Shown: positions 1 through 7,316, numbered from the stretch's first letter. The stretch: 64,000 bases of DNA from Sulfurovum sp. NBC37-1 (GCF_000010345.1 NC_009663.1:2418001-2482000); one strand, 5' to 3'. Notes: a model not told the origin generated them from the sequence alone. Numbers and translations: made by a program.

Positions 1-2
1 GC

Positions 3-590
3 ATACTAAGACAAAATACTATATTTGGAAAATTTCTACTTGATGGTCAATGTCTCGGAGTACTTGAAAAGACATACTTAGATGAGACAACAAAAAACAT
101 AATAAAGAAATTTCTGAAGGGAAGAGAACCCTTTGCACGTTCCTTGACTGCACCATGGACAAATAATCAGCCTCAATGGGAAATAGAAGACGGTAAATTA
201 TACTTGACAGATATTGACTTGTCCGTTGACATGTCAAAAAGTTATTCGGTTGGCTATGAAGGACAAAAAAGAATTGAGATGATAGGGGATATGAATGGAG
301 AGACCAGAGAACTAAAAGTAGGAAGAACAAAATGCATATCTTCCGTAGACCATAGAAGCAATATGCAAAAGATATTTGGGAAAGACAAGATCTTTGCAAA
401 ATGGGTTAATGAACCCATGAGGCTATTGGTGAAAGAATCCAAACAGAAATCAATCTTCATAAATGAGAAAACTCGATATGAAACTACGATGGAGCTTGTA
501 GTTTTAGAATTTGAGCATGGTATTTTAAAGGGCAGAAAAACCAAACAAGAAACTTTCCTTACAGTAAAAAACCATATAGAAGACCTGTAA
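3..590 (+). CDS. Hypothetical protein, 5' end cut off by the window edge
   Basis: I do not recognise this protein. The frame is open from the first bases of the window, 47 codons before the first possible start (a TTG at 144), so the gene most likely begins outside the window. The product is charged and hydrophilic, with no membrane segment, and carries a short aromatic stretch PWTNNQPQWEI followed by DGKLYLTDI. Twenty-one bases separate it from the next gene, so the two are probably co-transcribed. Codon use is AT-rich like the rest of the left-hand island. Confidence 0.6.
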   Translation: MLRQNTIFGKFLLDGQCLGVLEKTYLDETTKNIIKKFLKGREPFARSLTAPWTNNQPQWEIEDGKLYLTDIDLSVDMSKSYSVGYEGQKRIEMIGDMNGETRELKVGRTKCISSVDHRSNMQKIFGKDKIFAKWVNEPMRLLVKESKQKSIFINEKTRYETTMELVVLEFEHGILKGRKTKQETFLTVKNHIEDL

Positions 591-611
591 ACAAAATACA
601 AAGGGATACCA

Positions 612-920
612 ATGGCAAAAATAGCATACAAAGAATACCCAATAGAAACAGTGGCACCGGATGGAACCGTTTTAAAAGGCAAGATTCACTATTGGTCAAA
701 AGATTATTACGTCCACCTAATTGAGCCGATATCAGTGAAAACGTCCAGTACGCATTTAATGTATATGATACCGGCAAAATTTATTGTTGATGAAACTAAG
801 GCAGATGGCATCACAATAGAAGAAAAAGGCATCAGTCATATAAATATCTATCATATAGCCATTAAAACAATGCAAGAAATCTATACTGATTATTCTTCGG
901 ATACATTAGAGATGAAATAG
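612..920 (+). CDS. Small hypothetical protein of the island
   Basis: A 102-residue protein that I cannot assign to a family. It starts MAKIAYKEYPIE, has no signal peptide or membrane helix, and is of mixed strand/helix character. It lies 21 bases after the preceding unknown gene and just before the PcfJ-like gene, in the same direction, which suggests a three-gene transcript. No clear Shine-Dalgarno sequence is visible beyond AAAGGGATACC before the ATG. The reading frame and spacing support a real gene. Confidence 0.55.
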   Translation: MAKIAYKEYPIETVAPDGTVLKGKIHYWSKDYYVHLIEPISVKTSSTHLMYMIPAKFIVDETKADGITIEEKGISHINIYHIAIKTMQEIYTDYSSDTLEMK

Positions 921-928
921 ATATTGTG

Positions 929-2455
929 ATGCAAAGAATGATAAATGGTTTAACAAAAAACAGCTGGTACCTAAACAAGCCTCTTTGTGAGTGTAGAAAC
1001 CTTTTCCAAAAAGAAGATCGGGGATATTTAGCACATTTCTATCATTGTCAGTGCGGTTGGAGTGAGGTTATTATTACCGCCCAGAGTGATATCCCAGTAT
1101 ATGCATGTGAAGCCTGTGACAATAAAGAGTTTGCCAACAGATACTATGTCGATAAAAGCGACTTCTCCCTGTATGGAAAAGAGCTGGAAGTAACTTATGA
1201 ATGCAAAAAAATTGAAAATGGTTTCAGGGCTGCGGCATTTATTGATATACCGGAAGATACAGATTTTATGCGTAAAAAGATGGTGTTTGCAAAATATCCG
1301 GTCGTATATTACACTATATATCTAAACGGGAAAACTGAACAACATACAAAAATTTATTTAGAAAATACAAATATTGAAAATACTTTAGTGACAATGTTGC
1401 ATGAATATATTATAAGTCAGTATCAAGGATTTCCAAAGATACTATTTAAGAGCAAGAAAGAAAAAGTAGAGGCGATCTTATTCTTCTTATCCAATCCAAA
1501 ATTATTGAACTTTGCGTTTTATTATTGGGATATAGATCAAAGTTTACCAAAACTCTACAAGCCTGAAAAACCTGTCAATACAGAAGAGATGCTCCAGTAT
1601 GTCCTAAACGGAAGAAAAGAGCGTACCGTAAAGCGTGCTCTTTTCCAAAAGCATCAAAAACTGCAAGACAATATCAAAAGTTCCGACAAGCTCTGCCCAT
1701 TTACTCCGGATGACTACACTTTCGATCCTAAAACCGCATTTGTTATTTGTAGATGCATTGATGATCCGAATATTGCATCAAATTTGCTGGCAGAAGATTT
1801 CGTTATTTTTGATACCAGATATGGACATGGTGATTTACGCTTTGGTTCGGATATTTCATATAAAAAAACCAAATCATCTATGAAAGATGAACATCAATTG
1901 TATCTGCATGATCTTATTTGGTTTATATTGTTTCTAAAAAACTACTATACGGAAAAACAGATTGCAAAACTGTTGTTAAAAGCTGAAAGAGATCTGGATA
2001 AATGGATGGACACGCTGCTGCTTGCAAAACATTTTAAAAATGTCATCAAAAAGGTATTTAGAAAAGTAAAGCCTACAATCAGAAATCTACATAGTGAAAT
2101 AATACGATGCAGTGAGTATAAAGAGAATAAAAAGATTCAAGCTATTACATTTTCATACAAACCCAAATACCGTTCAGCCTGTTCCAAAATAAACGATTTG
2201 GAATTTAAACTGCCTTACACTGGTGCGGAACTCTCAAGTTGGGCTCGAACTCTTCATAATTGCATGACAGGATATGCTTATGATATTTTATCGGGCACAA
2301 CTGCAATCTACGGAATATTCAGAGGTAATGAAATTGTTTATGCTGTAGAAATTTATAGGGAGGTCACAGAACAGTCTTCCGGAAAATACAATAAGGAGGT
2401 GCCAAATAAAGATAAATTACTGATTGATGCTTGGTTTAGAGAGTGGTTCCAATAA
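929..2455 (+). CDS. PcfJ-like domain protein
   Basis: About 508 residues. The C-terminal ~90 residues carry the PcfJ-like signature: ELSSWARTLHNCMTGY, then an ISGxTxIYGIF-like strand and a VEIY strand, close to the L..E...LHHCV..Y...I pattern of PcfJ proteins from Enterococcus pCF10 and many integrative elements. Residues ~18-70 contain spaced Cys-x-Cys and Cys-x2-Cys pairs that could form a zinc ribbon. The molecular function of PcfJ is not established; its usual home is mobile elements, consistent with this island. A GTG three bases upstream (926) is an alternative start; neither has a good ribosome site. Confidence 0.7.
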   Translation: MQRMINGLTKNSWYLNKPLCECRNLFQKEDRGYLAHFYHCQCGWSEVIITAQSDIPVYACEACDNKEFANRYYVDKSDFSLYGKELEVTYECKKIENGFRAAAFIDIPEDTDFMRKKMVFAKYPVVYYTIYLNGKTEQHTKIYLENTNIENTLVTMLHEYIISQYQGFPKILFKSKKEKVEAILFFLSNPKLLNFAFYYWDIDQSLPKLYKPEKPVNTEEMLQYVLNGRKERTVKRALFQKHQKLQDNIKSSDKLCPFTPDDYTFDPKTAFVICRCIDDPNIASNLLAEDFVIFDTRYGHGDLRFGSDISYKKTKSSMKDEHQLYLHDLIWFILFLKNYYTEKQIAKLLLKAERDLDKWMDTLLLAKHFKNVIKKVFRKVKPTIRNLHSEIIRCSEYKENKKIQAITFSYKPKYRSACSKINDLEFKLPYTGAELSSWARTLHNCMTGYAYDILSGTTAIYGIFRGNEIVYAVEIYREVTEQSSGKYNKEVPNKDKLLIDAWFREWFQ

Positions 2456-2504
2456 CAGATGAAATGTGGATGATGGAGACTCGGTATACTTTTGTCTGGC
2501 TTTA

Positions 2505-2533
2505 TTAGATATTTAGCCTAATCTATGTATAAT
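2505..2533 (+). promoter_or_regulatory. Promoter of the island tRNA-Ser gene
   Basis: A perfect TATAAT lies at 2528-2533, 17 bases before the tRNA. The -35 region is a weak ATTAGA-like stretch. This shows that the tRNA has its own promoter, not just read-through from the PcfJ-like gene that ends at 2455. Confidence 0.55.
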
Positions 2534-2550
2534 GCCATTCTTCAAAATGT

Positions 2551-2638
2551 TGAGAGGTGTCCGAGTGGTCGAAGGTGCAGACCTGGAACGTCTGTGTGGG
2601 GCAACCCACCGAGGGTTCGAATCCCTTCCTCTCAGCCA
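2551..2638 (+). tRNA. tRNA-Ser (anticodon GGA), complete, inside the island
   Basis: Cloverleaf is complete: acceptor TGAGAGG pairs with CCTCTCA at the 3' end, anticodon loop CTGGAAC between CAGAC and GTCTG, a long variable arm (GTGTGGGGCAACCCAC region) typical of serine tRNAs, T-arm GGGTTCGAATCCC, and an encoded CCA end. It reads UCC/UCU codons. A truncated tRNA-Ser(GGA) lies on the other strand at 7277-7316 with about five differences over the shared 39 bases, so this copy is probably an imported replacement. Confidence 0.95.
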
Positions 2639-2810
2639 TAAAAACACAAACTTCATTACATCCATAAATACATCAACTCAGAACTTTTCCAAAGCTTGAA
2701 AAATTTTCCAAGTACATAAACCATAGCATATTAAGAAAGCTATTGGATGAACTATTAGAATTTGCTATCAACCAATAGGTGAACCATTAAAAAAATACGA
2801 AAGGTTAAAA

Positions 2811-3368
2811 ATGGGTTACAAGATCACTGTTAAACAGGGTAATCTTCTGGAAGAAGAGAATGCCACTTTTATTGTCAATGCTTCCAATACACGCTTGATC
2901 CTTGGTTCCGGTGTATCAATGTCATTTAAAAGGCATTGTGGACACGAATTGCAAGAAGAGATGGGTTTTAAACTTGATGCTATCGGAGAGGAACTACGCA
3001 AAGGTGATATAGTTGCGACCTCATCAGCCAATGCCAAAAATTTCAGATATGCTCTTCATGTAGCCATTATGGATTACAATAAAGGCACCAAGGAGTGTAA
3101 CAAGTACCCTGCACTTAACGATATTGAAATAGCCCTTGAAAATATTGAGCCCTATCTGGAATGGTATGCAAAAGAGCATACCGAACCAATGAAATTAGTA
3201 CTTCCCTTGCTTGGCTGTGGTACCGGCGGTTTAGATGTTTGTAAGGTAAGCAATCTTTATAAATCTTTCCTTTCAAGGGATGTATCTTTTGACTGTAATG
3301 TAGTAATCTATGGATACAGTGAAAAAGATTATGAGCTTATAAAATCATTCATGATCCCCTCTTCTTAA
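2811..3368 (+). CDS. Macro-domain protein
   Basis: A 185-residue stand-alone macro domain, the fold that binds ADP-ribose and its derivatives. Diagnostic stretches are the strand-loop IVNASNTRLILGSGVS (adenosine-binding Asn and the glycine loop), KGDIVATSSANA, and the phosphate-binding loop LPLLGCGTGGLD. It could remove ADP-ribose from proteins or nucleic acids, or process ADP-ribose metabolites; the sequence cannot decide. In mobile elements such proteins often accompany toxin or defence systems, but no ADP-ribosyltransferase is seen nearby. The start at 2811 follows GAAAGG with suitable spacing. Confidence 0.8.
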   Translation: MGYKITVKQGNLLEEENATFIVNASNTRLILGSGVSMSFKRHCGHELQEEMGFKLDAIGEELRKGDIVATSSANAKNFRYALHVAIMDYNKGTKECNKYPALNDIEIALENIEPYLEWYAKEHTEPMKLVLPLLGCGTGGLDVCKVSNLYKSFLSRDVSFDCNVVIYGYSEKDYELIKSFMIPSS

Positions 3369-3448
3369 TATTTGGAACAAATTATTCATTTATGACTAAT
3401 TTAAGTTTAGATCAGGAAAAATATATATAGATAAAGAGAAGGAGCCAC

Positions 3449-3673
3449 ATGAAGTTAACTCAAAAAGAATCTGCAGTTATCCGTTTACGTTATGGGTTAG
3501 ACGTTGATGAACCTTTGACTTATCAGGAAATAGCCGAAATAGTTGGTCTTGGCAAAACCATGGTGAAGCAACTCGAACAGAGAGCACTTAGAAAACTTCG
3601 GCATCCAAACAATAGAGAAGCAATGAGGGAAATTCAGGAAACCATCGACCTGATTAACACTCCCGACAATTAA
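3449..3673 (+). CDS. Small sigma-70 region 4-like DNA-binding protein (first copy)
   Basis: Seventy-four residues that consist almost entirely of a sigma-70 region 4 helix-turn-helix: VIRLRYGLDVDEPLTYQEIA, then IVGLGKTMVKQLEQRALRKL, ending RHP, matching the RpoD pattern that recognises the -35 element. Regions 2 and 3 are missing, so it cannot act as a normal sigma factor; it may be an anti-/co-sigma-type regulator or a repressor. A strong AGAAGGAG ribosome site precedes the ATG. A second, related gene follows 58 bases later. Confidence 0.75.
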   Translation: MKLTQKESAVIRLRYGLDVDEPLTYQEIAEIVGLGKTMVKQLEQRALRKLRHPNNREAMREIQETIDLINTPDN

Positions 3674-3731
3674 ATATAATTTGCATCACCAAATAATTTC
3701 TAACAAATCCAAATAAATGGAGGATATACCC

Positions 3732-3995
3732 ATGTCAAAAATTGAACAAGAAATTGCACTAAAGTACAGGTTTGCATCAGACAGAATAATGAGCAGGCTT
3801 TTGGAATGTCAGCATGATATCAAATGCATCAATCATGCCTTAAAATATTGCGGATCCACCGATTTAACTCTTGAAGAGATCGGTTTGGTTCTCGGAGTGA
3901 CAAGAGAAAGAGTAAGGCAAATAGAGTCCTCCGCATTGAAGAAGTTAAGGAACCCTAAAATCGGAAGAATCTTGAGAGATTATATGACAATGTAA
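3732..3995 (+). CDS. Small sigma-70 region 4-like DNA-binding protein (second copy)
   Basis: Eighty-seven residues from the ATG at 3732, chosen because GGAGGA sits seven bases before it; an upstream in-frame ATG at 3717 overlaps that ribosome site. The C-terminal half is a sigma region 4 helix-turn-helix ([20 protein letters not shown], then [11 protein letters not shown]), nearer to canonical RpoD/RpoS than the preceding gene. The N-terminal ~45 residues are helical and not recognised. Its closeness to its neighbour suggests duplication or a two-protein regulator. Confidence 0.7.
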   Translation: MSKIEQEIALKYRFASDRIMSRLLECQHDIKCINHALKYCGSTDLTLEEIGLVLGVTRERVRQIESSALKKLRNPKIGRILRDYMTM

Positions 3996-4107
3996 TGTTT
4001 CAACAGCCTATAAGTACCCGAAGAAGCTTATAGAACCTATTAAGAGTCATGGCTGCAAAATAGATACAGAACGGATATACAATATTAATGCTACACAAAG
4101 GAACAAA

Positions 4108-4434
4108 ATGGATTTTGATGAATACTTACGCGTTATACAAATTGAAGATTTTGTAAGTATATTGGGTATTGATGGGGAAATATTTGGTGAAACAAAGCAA
4201 AATATATCTCTTCATACACTATTGAAAAACTTACAAAGGCATAAAGACAAATTCGATCAAGCAAAAGGGGCTTGCCTGTGTCTTTCTCAGGATTTAACAG
4301 ACTTTGAAGATGGTCCAATGTGGCAAATTTATGGACTAGTAAAAAATTTAGATACTTATTTCATAAAAGAAAACCCTGCATTTAAAATACAGAAAAATTT
4401 GTACTCTTATAGTTTGCTGCTTGCTGGATTATAA
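4108..4434 (+). CDS. Hypothetical protein of the island
   Basis: A 108-residue acidic protein without a recognisable domain, signal peptide or membrane helix; it starts MDFDEYLRVIQIEDF. An AAAGGA ribosome site precedes the ATG. The frame stays open upstream to about 3997 without a good start codon, so an older, longer form may have existed. It follows the two sigma-4-like genes in the same direction and may belong with them. Confidence 0.5.
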   Translation: MDFDEYLRVIQIEDFVSILGIDGEIFGETKQNISLHTLLKNLQRHKDKFDQAKGACLCLSQDLTDFEDGPMWQIYGLVKNLDTYFIKENPAFKIQKNLYSYSLLLAGL

Positions 4435-4449
4435 TAATATTTCAGTTCA

Positions 4450-4613
4450 ACTGATTTATGCTTGGAGGAATTGGTTTGATTTTTGATATTACAAGAGGAA
4501 AAATTAGACAAATTGAAACATCTGCTTTTATACGTTTTTTAAACCACATTTCCTTTGATGGTTTTCCTTATAAAATATCCCAATATAGAACATTTTATAA
4601 GTTTTTCTATTGA
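4450..4613 (+). pseudogene. Broken third copy of the sigma-70 region 4-like gene
   Basis: In one frame 4455-4474 reads DLCLEEL, and after a one-base shift the sequence continues GGIGLIFDITRGKIRQIETS and AFIRFLNH, which lines up with [20 protein letters not shown] of the gene at 3732-3995. The frameshift at about 4465-4475 and the lack of a proper start make this a remnant. A 51-codon frame from the ATG at 4458 to the TGA at 4611 is still open. Confidence 0.65.
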
Positions 4614-4654
4614 AGTGTACAAAATTATGACTCGCAAACGTCGCTACAGCGAAT

Positions 4655-4690
4655 AACCTTATAAAATATATTAGATTATAAGGTTTTAAT
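4655..4690 (+). terminator. Terminator-like AT-rich hairpin
   Basis: AACCTTATAA and TTATAAGGTT form a 10-bp stem around an AT-rich loop, followed by T-rich sequence. A near copy (29 of 33 bases) is found at 6591-6623, on the other side of the cassette genes. Both could end transcription in either direction. Confidence 0.45.
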
Positions 4691-4697
4691 TTATAGC

Positions 4698-4758
4698 GTC
4701 TAAAATGACCAATAAATTGCCTGCAGGGTAATTTATTGGCTCCACTGATTTGTTAGGC
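4698..4758 (-). other. Degenerate attC-like integron recombination site
   Basis: Read on the minus strand it begins GCCTAACAAATCAGTGG, a good R''/L'' arm (RYYYAAC core), then a strong palindrome (CCAATAAATT ... AATTTATTGG, 4709-4739), and ends TCATTTTAGAC, where a GTTTAGAC-type R' core would be expected. It lies at the 3' end of the PLD-like gene, where a cassette's attC should be. The R' core has lost its G, and its R'' does not match the start of the same cassette, so it may be a hybrid or decayed site. Confidence 0.45.
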
Positions 4759-4799
4759 TCATTTTATTCGCAGAAATGGAAAACAAAAAAGCCAATATG

Positions 4800-5501
4800 T
4801 TACGGATACTTTACAACCCCTTTTTCCCATCGAGTTTCGTACATATCTAAAATTGGCTCAAATGCATCAGTAATTCCTGTAATGATTGTGTCCGCTTTCT
4901 TTGCCCCATCTTTGAACGAAGCACCAGATTGATAGCAGTTGGTTTTATCAACCATTACGAATCTGTCATGTAACTCTCCACTATCTCGTATTTCAACAGA
5001 GACTCCATGTTGTTTACAATACATATCAACTGCTGGAACTAGAGTCTTGAATTTACCTCCCAAAAGGCGTACAGATACATCTGAGTGAACATGAGGTAGA
5101 TACCGAGAAACAAATTCTGCATCTAAGTAAGGATCAATAAAGAGAATATCTTTTGTTGCAGTTTCAATGATCTTGCGAACAGAGTCAAAATAATCGAACA
5201 TTTGCCCTGAGCTGATGGCAGAGCTAATTGGTCCAAACATTTTAAGTCTAAGTTCTGATATAAGTTGTTGTATTATGACAAGAATTTGAGGTAGTGCGTC
5301 GTATCGAAATGTACTGCTTTTCAATCTTGGCTCAAGTGTCAAAAACTCGCTTTTAAGATCTATACGATTTGCAATGGTAAATAATGCTCTAATATCTGCT
5401 CGCCAAGCAAGGCCCTCTTCGTTATCAATATCGTCAATTTTCGGTCGGTTTCTGAGCAAGTATTCAGCCTGTGCAAGTAACTGCTGTTCTGTTAGAGCCA
5501 A
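4800..5501 (-). CDS. PLD-like (HDRF-type) protein in an integron cassette
   Basis: A 233-residue protein. Residues ~117-230 look like a small phospholipase-D-like domain: a strand ending DILFIDPYLD, then ELHDRFVMVD with His178, followed by a YQSGASFKDGAKK stretch, a pattern seen in short single-motif PLD-like proteins of accessory regions. The usual HxK is HDR here, so catalysis is uncertain. The N-terminal ~110 residues are helical and unassigned. It sits between two attC-like sites in the orientation expected of a gene cassette. A role in defence is possible but is only inference. Confidence 0.6.
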   Translation of the reverse strand: MALTEQQLLAQAEYLLRNRPKIDDIDNEEGLAWRADIRALFTIANRIDLKSEFLTLEPRLKSSTFRYDALPQILVIIQQLISELRLKMFGPISSAISSGQMFDYFDSVRKIIETATKDILFIDPYLDAEFVSRYLPHVHSDVSVRLLGGKFKTLVPAVDMYCKQHGVSVEIRDSGELHDRFVMVDKTNCYQSGASFKDGAKKADTIITGITDAFEPILDMYETRWEKGVVKYP

Positions 5502-5529
5502 TTTTTCTTCTTCTTTATGCTGAAACGTC

Positions 5530-5598
5530 GCACAACCAAGCTGTGCGGCACAAACGAAGCCCAGCGTTGTTTGTATCCGAACGAGTGCCTTGTTAGGT
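5530..5598 (-). other. attC site between two gene cassettes
   Basis: On the minus strand the site runs from ACCTAAC (5598-5592) to GTTGTGC (5536-5530), 69 bases, with partly complementary arms: CCTAACAAGGCAC...CGG pairs with the complement of GCACAACCAAGC...CGG with the usual unpaired extra base. The decisive point is that its R'' end ATCACCTAAC (5601-5592) is the exact complement of GTTAGGTGAT at the start of the same cassette (6357-6348), as integron theory requires for a cassette that was once circular. Confidence 0.75.
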
Positions 5599-5613
5599 GA
5601 TGTATTAATACCA

Positions 5614-6318
5614 TTACTGCGTCCCTTTCAATTTCTTGACCAACCTTATTTTTCTTTTCTCAATTGCTTTCTTTTCTGATTTTGTTGGCTGTACTGGATC
5701 GAATGATTTTTCATACCGTTCAATTACATTTAGTGCTCCGACATAATCTTTTTGCTTCTCAAGACACATGCTAAGCCTGTTAATGGGAGAAGGCTTGTAA
5801 CGATGGGCTGAGGCGTATTTGTCTTGTTCTGTTAGTTTGTAAATTTCCTCAGTTATTGATTTGTAATCCGATACAGCTTGTTCAATATTTCCGTTTTTCT
5901 CAGTTTTTTCGGCTTTTTCTATTCGTTTATCAAACTGCTCAGCGATTTCCCGTAACTTATTAAATCTAGACCAATCTGGTTCTGGTTTTGATAGTTTTAG
6001 AACAACGCCAATATTCTTTTTTCCTAATATAGAGCGAGCAAACCAATTAGTTCCGCCTGTAAGTTTGTGAATAGTCGCCTTAATTGGCTCGCCCCTCAGA
6101 ATTGAACTTGAATCTCTTGCATCAGAAGGGAGAAAACCTATCTGTTTTCCAGCCACCGTTAATACAGCAACAGCATTTCTATCGTGTTTATTCATTGGAT
6201 CTGCAACAAGATTAACCGGCTGGCCAACTTTTAATTCTTTTATTATCTCTTGTCTGTCAGTTCCATCACCGTTTTGATGCGATTCTCCACGGATGCCAAC
6301 AAGAAAAGTATTAGCCAT
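5614..6318 (-). CDS. HIRAN-domain protein in an integron cassette
   Basis: A 234-residue protein. Residues ~5-95 form a HIRAN domain, a DNA-end-binding module known from HLTF/Rad5-type proteins and from many bacterial stand-alone proteins: VGIRGESHQNGDGTDRQEII, a KVGQPVNL strand, DPMNKHDRNAVAV and GKQIGFLPSDA. The rest is helical and charged, with a TPR-like look. A possible role is recognition of damaged or foreign DNA ends. The gene starts 30 bases inside the cassette boundary at 6348-6357 and ends just before an attC site, so it has the layout of a mobile gene cassette. Confidence 0.75.
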   Translation of the reverse strand: MANTFLVGIRGESHQNGDGTDRQEIIKELKVGQPVNLVADPMNKHDRNAVAVLTVAGKQIGFLPSDARDSSSILRGEPIKATIHKLTGGTNWFARSILGKKNIGVVLKLSKPEPDWSRFNKLREIAEQFDKRIEKAEKTEKNGNIEQAVSDYKSITEEIYKLTEQDKYASAHRYKPSPINRLSMCLEKQKDYVGALNVIERYEKSFDPVQPTKSEKKAIEKRKIRLVKKLKGTQ

Positions 6319-6347
6319 GTTTTTCTCCAGTTTTTGGATGCACGATA

Positions 6348-6357
6348 ATCACCTAAC
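6348..6357 (-). other. Cassette boundary (integron core site)
   Basis: On the minus strand it reads GTTAGGTGAT, a GTTRRRY core that marks the start of the HIRAN cassette. It matches the complement of the R'' arm of that cassette's attC at 5592-5601 over all ten bases. No integron integrase gene and no further cassette are visible to the right of it. Confidence 0.6.
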
Positions 6358-6590
6358 TATTTATTTAAGGAACACAATGTCCTTCTATTAAAATATTCAA
6401 GTATTAAAAGTATATATCCAATATGTCTTGTTATTTGAGAAAATAGATCAAATTTGTACATTTTAACAATATTCCATCTTTTTATAACAATTTCTAATGT
6501 CCTTTCAGCCTAAAAATAGCCATTATTTGGACACAGTATTCCATTAATTGTCAATTTTTGGTAATAAAAGACAAAATATCCTCTTTGTAA

Positions 6591-6627
6591 AACCTTATAA
6601 AATATATAATTTTATGAGGTTTTCAAT
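6591..6627 (+). terminator. Terminator-like AT-rich hairpin (second copy)
   Basis: AACCTTATAA pairs with TTATGAGGTT (one G-T pair) and is followed by TTTC. It resembles the hairpin at 4655-4690. The surrounding 6360-6780 stretch is very AT-rich and shows no gene; besides this hairpin I see nothing functional in it. Confidence 0.4.
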
Positions 6628-6786
6628 TGGCAGCCAAATGAAGTGTATAAGCTCTATTTCGACTACCGTATCCAATAGATAACTACATCTCTAAATAATC
6701 ATCAAGCCTTCCCACTCCAAAAAAGATAGATAATTGTGATATTGTCAGACTCCGGTTTCTCATCAGCAGTGGCCATTTCTTTTGAG

Positions 6787-7062
6787 TATTCTTGATTAAT
6801 TGTGGTTCAAATGAGCCGTTACGACCTCCGGGCATATCAAGCTCAAACTCTTCAACACTACTTTCATCGTCTTGGAGGATTCCCCGTTTTTACGGTTTCG
6901 TATTTCAGTTGAGAGATGGGATTCAAGCTCTGCTTCGAGAACTGCTTGGATGAGTTGTTTGATAAGCGGAGCAAGTACTCCATCTTTACTTTCTGTTTTT
7001 GCACCTGCCCTGATCTGTTCAAGTACTTTATTTAGATCGAACTGACACAAAACTTCTAACAC
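6787..7062 (-). pseudogene. IS256-family transposase remnant, frameshifted
   Basis: The first ~70 residues match the N-terminus of IS256/Mutator-type transposases: FDLNKVLEQIRAGAKTESKD, then GVLAPLIKQLIQAVLEAELE, a SHLSTE motif and RNRKNGESSKTMK. After that the frame is lost; a neighbouring frame (6789-6851) carries the expected continuation EFELDMPGGRNGSFEPQLIK. The catalytic DDE part is absent. This is therefore a dead fragment left by an insertion near the right end of the island. Confidence 0.8.
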
Positions 7063-7106
7063 TCCCTATCCAGATATAGCTATGTATTCTTTTCCGTTGG
7101 AGTATA

Positions 7107-7162
7107 AAGAGGTTCGTGCTAACATTAGCACAGCTTGCAAATTTTACTTGTGATAACCTCTT
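7107..7162. repeat. Nested inverted repeats beside the transposase remnant
   Basis: AAGAGGTT (7107-7114) and AACCTCTT (7155-7162) are complementary, and between them GTGCTAA/TTAGCAC (7116-7131) forms a second palindrome. They lie just upstream of the IS256-like remnant and may be an insertion-sequence end or recombinase arm sites. No gene is seen in 7063-7276. Confidence 0.4.
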
Positions 7163-7276
7163 GATAGCATAGAAATATTGAACTGTATAGTAGTGTGAAT
7201 AGTGGAATTCTATTTGAGATACGGTTTATAGGTTATTGTGAAGAATTATGATGAAATATATAGAAGTTTATTTCCG

Positions 7277-7316
7277 CGTTCCAGTCGTGCGCCTTCGACC
7301 ACTCGGCCACCTCTCT
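7277..7316 (-). pseudogene. Truncated tRNA-Ser (GGA), 5' half only
   Basis: The minus strand reads AGAGAGG TG GCCGAGTGG, GTCGAAGGC and GCACGACTGGAAC: acceptor 5' strand, D-arm, anticodon 5' stem and loop with GGA. The matching 3' anticodon stem (TCGTG), variable arm, T-arm and CCA are missing, and AT-rich island sequence follows. The break falls in the anticodon loop, a favoured attachment site for tyrosine integrases. It begins 10 bases after the 4.5S RNA gene, so this is presumably the native locus. Confidence 0.85.

Noticed and set aside
19-682. Two overlapping minus-strand frames at the window start
   Set aside because: They oppose a longer open plus-strand frame that continues from outside the window and have a Phe/Leu/Ser-rich shadow composition.
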